Shown here piece after piece: positions 9,569-20,459 of a DNA stretch of 64,000 nucleotides. The stretch is from Elysia crispata (lineage: Eukaryota; Mollusca; Gastropoda; Plakobranchidae). The stretch covers positions 36,001-100,000 of the forward strand of contig JAWDGP010006556.1 of assembly GCA_033675545.1 (NCBI GenBank), read 5' to 3'. Below the pieces are notes generated by a model. The model had not been told where the DNA came from, did not search any database, and saw only the letters and a program-made list of their open reading frames with translations. The position numbers were made by a program, and so were the translations under genes. How positions within the stretch are numbered: position 1 is the stretch's first letter; every line of letters starts with the position of its first letter.

Positions 9569-10720
9569 ATATATGTGTGTGTATGTGTGTGGCGTGTATG
9601 AAAAAAAAATCACTTTCATCTTTACCCATGCTATTTTTTTCTCTATCCTTCTAACTTCCTCGTCCTCCCTCTCTCCCTTTCATTTTCCTCTGACTCGGTC
9701 TGTCTCCGTCTCTTTCTCTCTGTCTCTTCTTTTGATTATTTGTCGGTCTGCTTCCCTTACTGTCTAGTTGGATGATTGATTGTCTCATTAATAGCCAAAT
9801 GTAACGTAAATATACAACTTCTTTTTGCACACACTCTCTCACACACACATACACACACAATATCTCTATAAAGAGAAATCGTCAAAAGGTGAGAGTAGAC
9901 CCAGGTTTTATTGATTTATAGCCAAGTATGATCTCATCTGAGATGTGGCAATGTTGTGTTTACCTTCCTTCATAATGTGGCATGCAGATATTTTGTACAC
10001 AACTGCTAAGTATTTATTGTACATAATTATGATACACATGTAAGTACATTAATCGTTGCAACCATTAAAAAACGTTCAATATCGAACTCTCTCTGTCTGG
10101 TATCGTTATACTTTTTTCCAAATAATACAATTCATTATGTTTTGTTCTGTTTGCAGTCGTTAGCTGGATGAACGCTGCAAATTAGTTGACTTAAAAAAAA
10201 TAACGCAAAAAGGCCGACTTGGTTTTTTCTTTGTTTGATTTTTTTTCTTGTTCATGTAAGAGAGAAAGTGTCGTTTCATTCCTTCCATCTGTGATATTAG
10301 TTAAATAATTTTCTATAATCAGTTTGTTTATGTCAAAAGAAAAGCCTACGTCTCTAACTTACTTAGCGCCTCTATCTTCAGTGACTGATACGGCTCTAGT
10401 GTTGCCGTTTCGCTCCAGAGACTATAAACTTTACTCATACCTACAATGCACGCCCACACGCACACACACACACACACATTAATGTCATCAGTCGGTAACC
10501 TACCTCACTGTCGTAAGTTCTGCTGTTCCTCTTACCTTAACGATTACTTTTGGAAATGTTTGTGTTTTAATCAGTGGATTGCCTGAACTAGAAGTAGTAG
10601 GATAGACTTAGTAGACTTAGAAACAGTTACACTTTGCACATTGTGAGAAACTTAGATACTCTTGTAGCATTACTAAAAATGACTTCTTTTTATAAAGTTA
10701 AATACAGTGTGAGCGACTTA
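9567..10720. other. 3' flank of FN3 gene
   Basis: Likely contains the 3' UTR. An ATTAAA at 10064-10069 is a possible poly(A) signal about 600 bp after the stop. A short CA tract lies at 10458-10479. No second gene recognised. Confidence 0.4.
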
Positions 10721-10825
10721 GTCGACACAGAGAGAGAGAGAGAGAGAGTAAATGAGAGAAAGAGTAAGTAAGTGAAAGAGAGAGAGTGAGTAAATGAAAG
10801 AGAGAGAGTGGGAGAGAGAGAGTGA

Positions 10826-10911
<86 letters not shown>
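10721..10911. repeat. (GA)n microsatellite with GTAA interruptions
   Basis: Purine-only tract on the plus strand, interrupted by GTAAATGA and GTAAGTAA variants up to about 10830 and then pure GA. The poly-Ser/Leu frame on the minus strand is an artefact. Confidence 0.95.
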
Positions 10912-10915
<4 letters not shown>

Positions 10916-11415
10916 CCACCACTCTTTCCCAGGTTACTGTACCATTTTTTTAAACCTTGTTACACAACTGAATAAAAAGTAGTTAAGCACAATACAACAC
11001 ACACAATTAGGTCAAGCCTAGATCCACTTGAGGTGCAAGTTGAGTAAAAACACATCATGTCAGTAGAGTTGTGTTAAGATGGCAGGATCTATACTTGAAA
11101 CCCAACCTCGTGTGACTTCAAATGACAGCTACCAGGAGCAGTCTCGGACTAGTTAAACAAACACAATGCCAGAGAGGAAAGCAAATTTAAAAAAAGAGAC
11201 GATGTGGGAAATCGTAAAGGAAAAAATTAGACACAAGGTTAACAATAAATCCTAGCAAGGTTACATGTGGACTGAAGAAAGTGGCGTTGCTTGATAAAAT
11301 GAAAATATTTTTTAAATGCATATACATGTACATTTTCATATAATATGAAACATAGGTACGAAAATCTTATAAATAACGTATTTAGAATGAAAGAAACGCT
11401 CACTTTAAGTTCAAT
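10912..11415. other. No gene recognised
   Basis: Unique AT-rich sequence. AATAAA at 10971-10976 is an alternative distal poly(A) signal for the FN3 gene, weakly supported. Confidence 0.35.
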
Positions 11416-11419
11416 CAAT

Positions 11420-11770
11420 AATCTGCCGTACTCTTTAGCGTAGGTGACCATGACCTTCCACGCATCTCCTTTCCTCGTGGCCGTCAGTGCTTTCTGTCAC
11501 TCGTCCTGCTATGAGTCCCTTTGTTAGTCCATCCACCATTTTCTTCACGCTTTTCCCCTGCTGCGTTTTCCTTCCATCAATCCAATTGTCACAAGATGTC
11601 CTAGTTTCTCTTATCTCATCACATGGACAAAAAAGCTTGCCTGGCTTTTGCGGGTTCTATTTTTGGGTGATCTTGTTGTGTTAGCTTCTGTTTACACTGT
11701 TTCGTTTAATTTCTTTGCAGTCCATGAGATTCGTAGCATTTTCCCTAAGAACGTTTCTGTTTCCACCAGT
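11420..11770 (-). mobile_element. LINE ORF2 C-terminal fragment, decayed
   Basis: Read on the minus strand this encodes the tail of the endonuclease/reverse transcriptase of an RTE-like LINE. Segments recognisable from that family are L-R-I-S-W-T-A-K-K-L-N-E-T-V (about 11742-11700), H-V-M-R-stop-E-K-L-G-H-L-V-T, M-E-G-K-R-S-R-G-K, and the C-terminal V-T-Y-A-K-E-Y-G-R (about 11450-11420). Two or more stop codons interrupt it. The RT core is absent, so this is a short 5'-truncated insertion or surviving piece. Confidence 0.7.
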
Positions 11771-12595
11771 CTTGCTACAAGACTCTTGTAAGAAATATTT
11801 TGGAAATTTTACAGGAGGAATAAAAAACTGTCAGAATTTAATTTTTTTACAGATCTCACTTTCACCTTCACAGTCGGCGAAGATACATATTTCTGACACA
11901 TTATAATCAATTTATCTTAAATAGTCGATGTTTTACGAACCAGATTGCCAATTAAAAGAATATGTACCAAATATTGTCACGGTGAAGACTCCGGTAAGGG
12001 TCACTTACAGGATTTAAGCATTGGAAGTTTCCTGGGCAGGACTCCTGTACATGTCGCTTACCGGAATTCTCCACTGAAATCCGATTTTGAGCAGAAGAAC
12101 ATCACTGCCTGTGTTAGTTCACAGAATTTTTATATTATGAATTTTATTACCAAGAACAGAGAAAAACATCGTTGCGATGAAGTGAATACAACAAAGTTGG
12201 TCACATAGAGAAAAAAAAAAGCAAATATTGAAAAGTATGAAACAGAAAGAGAAAAAACAACAGATCGACTAGGAAATGTTACAATTCCGCGGCATATTTG
12301 CAGTTGTGCCAGTGAAATCTAAGATAAACGTTCTAAATCATGTATCAATATGGTGTAGTCATGCTTATAGAAACTAAACTTTCGTCTTATTTTATCTGCA
12401 TCAGTGTTATCGAAAGAAATTAGTAACCATTTAATGATAACCAATGACATTACTTGAGTTTAGTGTCACAAAAATTTAGACAAGCTCAAGCCATTAAGCA
12501 ACGTAGTACAAAATAAACCAAAATCAACGCCTGCTGATCAATGAAACTACTCCATTTTGTATTCACCGTAAAATGCGGCCCATCACTATGATAAG
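11771..12595. other. No gene recognised
   Basis: AT-rich sequence. An 87-codon frame at 11945-12208 has no recognised domain and no splice support. Part of the region may be further LINE or Penelope-derived sequence too decayed to name. Confidence 0.35.
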
Positions 12596-12599
12596 GGGG

Positions 12600-14200
12600 A
12601 GTAAACTTTACTCATACGCATCAGCTCTCATCATCAGGGTTGATGTTTTGAATTCAGTTTAACTATAAAAAAATTTTGAAAACAAGCCGGATTGAATTAA
12701 TGAAGACTTTCTTGGTTCATGTTGCAAGCTAATTACCTATGCTTTCATCTACAACCTGACTTCTATTGAAGTAAATATGGTATGCTTCAGGCATCGGCTT
12801 GAGGCGGAAAAACTGTATGAAATCATCGTTTTTTATCTCCATGATGCCAGTTAGCGCATTATGGATGCTTGAGACGGCGCTAGATATGATAATGTCGATA
12901 GTTGTTGCTTGAGGATAAGTTCAGGCGGTCACCTTTCCCGTTATGACTATAATTCATGCTGTGCGCATTGGGGTTGGACTTGTGATTAGTAAGGGATCTG
13001 ATCTGCTGCCATGAACCTTTACCTCTTGAGTCCTATACTTAAAAAATTCATTAGTATCGTAGATGTACCTTACAAGTCCAGTATAATTTTGTAGTTGCCA
13101 TTTCTTTCACTGAGTCCAGTCCTTTTATTTTTTCTTTCTTGTAGCCCGAACTGCTTGAAGCCAATGCTCGGAAGTGACAAAGTATTTACTTGGCTGCTGA
13201 TGTTGTGGTCGCGTGGAGAGAGTTGTTCTCAGTTTGCGAATGTTCCTTCCAAGAAAGACATGCTTAATTCTCGCCAAGGGCAAAATTGACTGCTTGCAAC
13301 ATTATTGTAACAAAAGATCACTTATTTCTTCATCTGATAATATATAATATGAGTAAACAGTTGTTTTGTTTTTTATTTAAGTCAAGATAGATCTAGATGT
13401 CAATGTTATATTGTTGTTATTCTTTTTACGGTCAGGTCGAGACTAATGAGAAATTTTAGGCCTGATCGATATTAATCATATTCAGATCAAATGTAATAAG
13501 AAAAGATAAAGGTAAGGAGCGTTGTGCTGAGTATGTAATGTATACCTTTATGTATTTTCTGTTATTGCCGATCAGAGATTTGAAGAATAGACCTAAAAGA
13601 ATAGTTTTACTAAGGAAGGGGTATGGCTCGATTGTAAGTAATTCCAGTGGAATTCTCTGCTTCTGCTTGGGCTCTATCTCTTCTGAGTGCGGCCTTTTAT
13701 TTTGGTAGCTTGGAATTGTATGTGGGATAAACCACGTGTCTTGAGATGGTCTGTGAGTTTGGTGAGTCTACGTGTGAGTGTGGCGTCTGCAGAACTATTT
13801 TGACTAATCGGAAGACTATGGGGTGCTGCGCTTAGCGTGGTAAGGGCAGCAAGAAGACCAACGCATTAAAGGAATCTGGTTGAGCAGAGGTCGGTGTGGA
13901 GGTAAGTGTATTGTAGTGTGACCATGACGTCAAGGAATGGAATACAAGTAGGAATTATAATACTATTTCTTGTGAATTCGATAGAGGATGAAATGTATTT
14001 GCATGTTGGGTGAATGGCCATGGGTCCAAATCAGAAATATGTCATGTGTGGATCTCAACCGCATCACGTGTGTCTTTGAGAAAGAACCTAGAAGTCTCCT
14101 CTTGAGGGCCCTTGAGGTGAGTTAGCGTATGTAGCGGCCATACAGGTACTCGCAACAGGTAATCAGGTATATATTGTACAAACTGGTTTTCAAGTGAGTT
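12600..14200 (-). mobile_element. Penelope-like element remnant (reverse transcriptase)
   Basis: On the minus strand, three RT pieces occur in family order and spacing. They are D-I-F-L-I-W-T-H (about 14045-14019, the catalytic palm motif with its first Asp region degraded), I-P-F-L-D-V-M-V-T-L plus H-T-D-L (about 13945-13885), and L-T-K-L-T-D-H-L-K-T-R-G (about 13770-13730). Frameshifts and stops separate them. The IPFLD block followed by a TDLY-like block is typical of Penelope-like RTs. A GIY-YIG nuclease should follow on the minus strand (lower coordinates) but could not be identified. The lower boundary is set only by a TGATGATGAGAGCTGATG-like end sequence near 12620-12650 and is uncertain. 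Confidence 0.6.
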
Positions 14201-14248
14201 CATAATGAAGGCAGTGCTCTTGAAACAACAGTATATCGATATAGCAAA

Positions 14249-14509
<261 letters not shown>

Positions 14510-14608
14510 GTACCCATCTCAGACACCCTAACAATCATCAGACGGAGTTGCCAATTTGAGCTCACAATGAAATAACAAAATCTCAATAGTTTGAAGGAGT
14601 GTACAACT

Positions 14609-14614
14609 TTTATT
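14609..14614 (-). terminator. Possible poly(A) signal of a minus-strand transcript
   Basis: Minus-strand AATAAA (GTTAATAAAAGTTG context), about 100 bp beyond a GC-rich hairpin. It would end the hypothetical minus-strand unit whose exon-like pieces lie between 18.3 and 35.2 kb. Position and orientation are compatible, but no transcript evidence exists here. Confidence 0.25.
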
Positions 14615-14639
14615 AACTGTATTATAAGAGTCACCTCCC

Positions 14640-14790
14640 TTCCATGGCTCCCACACCAGGATGGCCACCACGTCCAGGAGGGCTCAGGATTTAACGTCCA
14701 TGCTCCCTGTAGCCCTGAAAAGGGCTTAGCCCCACGTGACCGCCAACTAGGTTGGCACCCGCCGTAAAGATATTGGACAGAGAAACACAG
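14640..14790 (-). repeat. GC-rich patch with histone-type stem-loop-like hairpin
   Basis: A 150 bp GC-rich island in AT-rich surroundings. At 14711-14726 the minus strand reads AGCCCTTTTCAGGGCT: a 6 bp stem, a TTTC loop and a 6 bp stem. This matches the histone mRNA 3' stem-loop pattern except for an A-T pair at the base. No histone ORF lies nearby and no purine-rich downstream element is evident. It may be part of a dispersed repeat. Confidence 0.4.
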
Positions 14791-14799
14791 ACAAAAGCA

Positions 14800-17700
14800 C
14801 CAAACTGTCCGTATATAGAGACAAATTTACACTGTGTAATATAAGGAATAGACATGTAAATAAAAAGGCAAGATTACATGGTATTTCATATTGATTTTGT
14901 AAGTATGGGATTCACAATCAATGAGACAAAATATTTCATCAATTAAAAAGATATTCGCTAACATAAAAAAGAGAAAGTAACGTTTCTAAGAGAATATATC
15001 CTCTATGAAAGGTTTAAAATCTATAAACATTTTCTATGCATGCAACATCTATTTCATAAAAAAATGTTTGAAATCTATGGTATATAAAATAGACGTGTCA
15101 GTCCGCCCCCAAACAAAATATGCATTTGTTTAGAAACCTTAAGTACACCTTAGGGGTGAAAGCGAATTGTATTTTCCTTTTAAACATCGACACATACTCT
15201 AATGCTGAATATTAGCATTAGTGATATCTTGCTGCAGATATGAGTAAACAAGTTACAGTGTCACTGCTAGAACTAAAAAAATTTGTTTCAATCTCACTCT
15301 GACCCCCCCCCCCCCCACCCACACACTTACACACACACACCCCTTTCAAATAAAATCAATATAAATAAACTTAAAACAGTGTAAAAAGTATTGAATTATT
15401 TTTAAACAGTTGCATGTTTGTATTGCACACAGAATAAGCAAATGAGGATCATGATTGACATAAGCATTTGCAAAATTTGGCAATAAAGTTGAATAAATGT
15501 GCACATCTTAGTTGAAGGAATACTATTTTGTATTCATTACTTTGTGGAAAAAAAAAACAAACCTAAGACAGGATATATTTTAAATGCATATTATAATGAT
15601 TATCATAAAAATTAAGGCTAAAAAAGGCTGAGACAAAACAAATCGTCATAGTTATACGATTATTACTTTTTTAATTATTAAATTAAAGATCAAAGTCACA
15701 TGACTCACTATAAAGTACGGTATTTGTCATAGTTTTGAGACAAAATGTAACAGTCTTTAAACGTGCAGATTAGTGCAGCTACACTCAACTGCAGCAACTC
15801 TCCTCAACTCTGTCAACAAGAAAAACAATTGTGACCTTTCTTTACTGATAACACAATAATTGTGATCACAATGATGTATTCCAATGCCTTTCAAGTTCTA
15901 AACCGTTACATCTCAATACACTATTTCCATCTTCTATACAGTATTATAAAAACATTATTCAAAATACAATACATTAAAATTACAATAAAAAAATTAGTTG
16001 GCAAAAAATATGGGCAGATATTGATAAAAAATACAAGGAGATAAATAGTATGTATGGGAACATTTAGCATATAATAATCCAAACATGTGAACAAAAGTTT
16101 TCACTGTTAAAAATAAAAGCCAAGGAAACGTGTGTTGTAAAAAGTTAAAATCCTAACGATGATGTTTTGTAAGTGTTGCTTAATAGAGACAAACAGTACT
16201 ACCTTTATGGAGCCTGGTCTCATGTCATCTCTACCTATTGATCCCATCAATATGCTCGTTTCTTACCAATACCATTACTTACACATTGTTCAATATTGCT
16301 ATTTGTGCTGCCACAACCACAATTCAGAAACTCCTCCTACTGCCATTGCTGTCATCACCAAAACCATGTCTATCACAACCACTGCCATGTTTCTCCTATA
16401 CATACAACTTCCACATGAATGCCTCTGCTGCAACAGTTTTATCAACTGCAGCTGCTATAGTCTTAAATCCTTGATGGAAACCAAGACCTCACAGACAAAG
16501 ACAACCATTCAAATCTTGAAAATTTCTTAAGGGCTAGCAAAATTTAACGACCGCAAATGACATTCTACAAACACCTTGGAACTTGTTCACTTGGAGAATA
16601 TTGTTAAACCTATTGAGCTACTGGTTTTTACAAGAATTGGGAAAGTGAAAAAGAATAATATTTTGTGGTATTGAGGAGAGATCATATCAAACGTGTTATC
16701 AATTTTGAATGAAACGAATTTGGGTTTATTAGTTTTATTATCTTTTTTTATCCTTTGAACCATGACATAAAGCAAAAAGGGCTTTCAATAACTTGAAGAC
16801 CTATACAAGTGTAGTTCAGTATATTCTACCTATGCCTAAACAAAACAGTCCTGTTAAAGCATCAGCAGTCCTTAAGCAGGTGTATTTGTATATGTTAGTG
16901 ATCATGCTTGTTAGTGTTAGTGATGTAAACTAAAAAAAAGGACAGGGTGGGGGGGTTGGGAGAGAAAGCATGGAAAAGTCTATGACTAGAAATAATGTTA
17001 AATAGTTTGCCTTGCTCTCACATGCTGAGCAAGACAAACCATTTCTATTAATCTGTGGATGACAACATCATCCATCAATACATGCAAGAAATCATGCTCG
17101 AAAAATAAAACCATGCAACTTATACACCTGCGAAACAGGACTAATTTAGTAGATTTCTCATTCTAGTAAGATTAAGACACCAGAATATATTTCAAAATTA
17201 TTTTGATAGACTTTGAGCTGCGCAATTTGTTTATATGTGAAATCACTTAGCTCTGTGAACTTGAAAATATTCAGCATAATAAAAGCTTCAAGGCATTACC
17301 TAAACCTTGTAACTGTTTGGTTTAAAATAGAATTCTCTGCTTACTTATCTAGATTTCAGTTACATAGTTTGAACCTTCCCAATTCCTATAAAGTCCAGTA
17401 AACCTGTGTGCTGAGTTGATGCCACTATTTGTCTTAAATGAAACAAATGAGAATTTTGCACAGATAGATGTGCAAGAACTCTGGTGGTGTGAGAGTCATA
17501 TCGGCCTTTCTCTCCTTTCTATCAACTACTTAAGTCCATTCTAATAAGATACTGTGCTGAGCGTGCTATAGAAAATAAGTCCGAGATGCAACATCTGCTT
17601 AGCACAAAAGTGTGAAAAAGAGTAAGTGTCAAACTGCTACCTTTGTAATGTATATTCAAAATAAGAAGAAATAGTTCTTTAACAGACTTTACATAGGTTT

Positions 17701-18280
17701 AAAATTGCTACAAAAGAAAATTTAATATCAGGCTTGGGTAAGCATATATCCATAATTCATATAAAGATCAAATCTTGCATTAAGAAGTTTGTGGGAAAAT
17801 ATTTCATCATTAATACGCTCCTTGGCTTTGTACTAAACAGTATAAGTATCTTCACATTTGAATAGGCATAAGTGTGTAAGTCCATAATGGACAAGGGTGA
17901 CTAATTGTAAAATAATTTGCACTTACTGAAATGTATTATGTCTTTGTTACAGGCCCCTGTTAATTCTTTTCTATCATTCTGTTAAACTTATCCATACAAT
18001 AACACCCTGCTGAGACCAAAATTTAAATATTAGACATAATAATACATCCAACAAGAATCTTAATACCGGTTATTGAGAGTATGGTATTACTCATACAAAG
18101 CAATTAGGACTAAATTATGATGTATAATAGAATTTCTTTTTTTTAAAATCTCTTAACATTGCAACATATAAATGCTAAAAACACAACTTGAGTCAGTCCT
18201 GAAACTCAACAATGAGAGGCGTGTTTTAATTGCTTTCTTTACAAATGAGCTTTTGGATATTATGAATATGTAGAACCGCA
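14800..18280. other. Long AT-rich tract, possible minus-strand 3' UTR
   Basis: About 3.5 kb with no recognised coding sequence. Short open frames (15862-16044, 16159-16530, 16587-16775, 17213-17401) have random composition. It holds a C15 run with CA repeats at 15302-15340. It lies between a minus-strand acceptor-like site near 18340 and the minus-strand AATAAA at 14609, so it could be the 3' UTR of that unit. That is inference. Confidence 0.3.
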
Positions 18281-18281
18281 G

Positions 18282-18338
18282 CTATGACTTTATCCAAGCC
18301 AACTGCAGACTAGTAGACAATTTGATCTGGTATGTAAT
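18282..18338 (-). CDS. Possible terminal minus-strand exon
   Basis: A strong minus-strand acceptor (about 16 pyrimidines, then CACAG) ends at 18339. It is followed by 18 codons (I-T-Y-Q-I-K-L-S-T-S-L-Q-L-A-W-I-K-S) and TAG. The piece is too short to identify. It is supported only by the acceptor and by minus-strand splice-like sites in the repeats upstream of it on that strand. Confidence 0.2.
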   Translation of the reverse strand: MTYQIKLSTSLQLAWIKS

Positions 18339-18559
18339 CTGTGAAAAAAAAAAAAAAAAGGTATTCTTTCATTTAGCAAAACTTGTCTGATTAGCTAATC
18401 ATCTTAATTCGTATTGAGTTTTAGGAGGTCACAATAGAAATTTCCGTTGCATCTAAATTTTACATACACATTCAGATTACTACATCAAGAGAACAAACAA
18501 TGCAGTCATCAAATACCTAAAATCACTTTTGAGAATTCCATTTCAGGCTCATTATCAAA

Positions 18560-18985
18560 ATACCTAATTATTATCAAAGTTCAAGGTGACCCTCAGTGTG
18601 ATCAGCATAAACATTTAACCAGACCTGTCCTCATTCTTGAGGTCAAGGTCCCTCGACATTCTTGAAGCCCAGGTCCCACAACATCCTTGTGGCCCAGGTC
18701 CCTTAACAACCTTGTGGCATAACTCCTGATCTCTTTGAATCCATGTGGTGCAAGTTCAAATCCATTCTTGCGATCATGGTTCAGGTCAAAGACTCCTCAA
18801 ACTCATGGTCCAACGAGGTCCCTCGTTAGCCTTGCAATTTTGATCTTGCCTTATCCTCATGATCCAGGTTCCCGTTCATCCTCGTCAGCCGGGTCCCCCT
18901 TCATCATCGACGTCCATGTCCCTTTTTGTTCTCATGGACCAGGATCCTTTTCTCAGCACATGTCAAGATACCTCATTGTCGTTGT
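18560..18985 (-). repeat. Degenerate 25 bp tandem repeat, about 16 copies
   Basis: On the minus strand the consensus is roughly GGACCTGGACCATGAGGATGA, with copies of 24-32 bp. The core (ACCTxGxxxACAAGGATG) is best preserved at 18600-18710. It resembles the segment GACCATCTGGACACCAAGAAACATAGAGGACAGG inside each 620 bp unit further on, so it probably shares an origin with that array. The 25 bp period breaks the reading frame, so it is not a functional protein repeat now. Confidence 0.6.
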
Positions 18986-18989
18986 GGTC

Positions 18990-19365
18990 CAAAGCCTAAT
19001 TATGGAAAATAAAGTGCAGAGAGCATCAGTGATAGATAATGTACATATATATAAAACATTAAAAAGTAATAGAGGATAAGTATTGGGATACATTTTCATT
19101 TCCTTATTGCTGAACAAATATAATTTGAAGGCAGAAAAAAAAAAGCGGTATATGAATTCAGTGGAAAAAAAATTCCTACCTTGACATGAAACAAACATGC
19201 AACTTTCATCAATAACGCAAAATTAAAAAGAATAGAAGACAAATTGTAAAAGAGTTAATTGTAGTTTCTCATGAATGTTTGAGGCAAGCAGAGGAAAGGA
19301 AGGGTCTGACACTCAGCCAAAAGACGTAACTACCATAACAAATCGTTGTACTTAGCTTCTGACTT
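18990..19365. other. No gene recognised
   Basis: AT-rich spacer between the 25 bp repeat and the first diverged 620 bp-type unit. Confidence 0.4.
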
Positions 19366-20230
19366 GGTCAGTCATGATCCTCATACTCTCTGAGCCTTGG
19401 GTTCATGGTCTCTGTTGTTTCTATATGCCTCAAGTGTTCTGTCCCCCAAGTTCTTTCTTTATCACAATCTTGCCTTATAGGCTTTCTGGCTATCTTGTCT
19501 AATTAGTCCTTAACTTGTCTCCATCTGGATGCTTGCAGTCTTCAAATCTGACAACATTATACAAGTTCTTTCAAAAAACGGAGAGCATTTTTGTTATGCA
19601 GTAAAAAAAGAAAAAAAAAAAAAAGGGAATCCATTTTGTTCAAAATGAAACTCAAATGTTTTAATTATAATGAGACCAAAATGTTTATATAAATCAACCT
19701 TTCATTTGCTTAAACTTGTTATACAATTTTAATGCAGTAAATGAGAAATATTGTGTAAACTAACACAAGATAAATTTAGATTTTAAAGAAGAAACGATTA
19801 TATTTGTTTTAATTAAAAAAGCTAAAAGAAATTTATAACTTAGTGGAAAAATGACTGCTTTTTCAAGTCTCGGTGGAAGTGAAGAAGCTGATTGGTCTAA
19901 GGCTCTGCCAAAAAGTGTTTCAGTCACAAGTACAACTCGTATGCTCAAATCAGACCTGGCCTCTCCCTTTGTTAGTGGCAAGATCCTCATCCAACCTGTT
20001 CTTTCAATTCTTGGTCTCTGTACCTCCAGAATTTCTCAGGGCTTTAATCTCCAAAATATTTTTTCCTCGTTTCATGCCTTGCTGATAACAAGCCAAACAG
20101 TTCTAAGGATCTCCTCTGTCTTTTCCAAATGGTTAACTACCTCTGGCTTTCATTTCCATCAGGATTCTTGCAGACTTCAAACCTGATATCAAGATCTGAT
20201 TCCTTTCAAGAAATGTAAAGGATTTTTGTT
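19366..20230 (-). repeat. Diverged edge units of the 620 bp array
   Basis: Two degraded relatives of the array unit. 19366-19560 matches only the distal half (minus-strand peptide R-F-E-D-C-K-H-P-D-G-D-K). 19855-20200 matches a full exon-like half, with minus-strand F-E-V-C-K-N-P-D-G-N-E-S-Q and R-Y-R-D-Q-E-L-K-E-Q-V. They are clearly less similar to the core than core units are to one another. Confidence 0.7.
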
Positions 20231-20459
20231 AGGCTAATTTGTTTTCTACGCAAATAAAGTGTTAAAAAATATAGAACATAAATAATTGTATTAATTAACT
20301 TCATTTTCTTTAACTAGATATGCAAATTAAATATTGAAATGAGAAGAAAGGTATACACTGGTAAAAATAAATTTAGATTTTTAAGAAATAATGTTCGTCA
20401 TTATAATTAAAAAAGGTAAACATATTCATAGCTTATAGTAAAAAAATAACAGAAAACTG

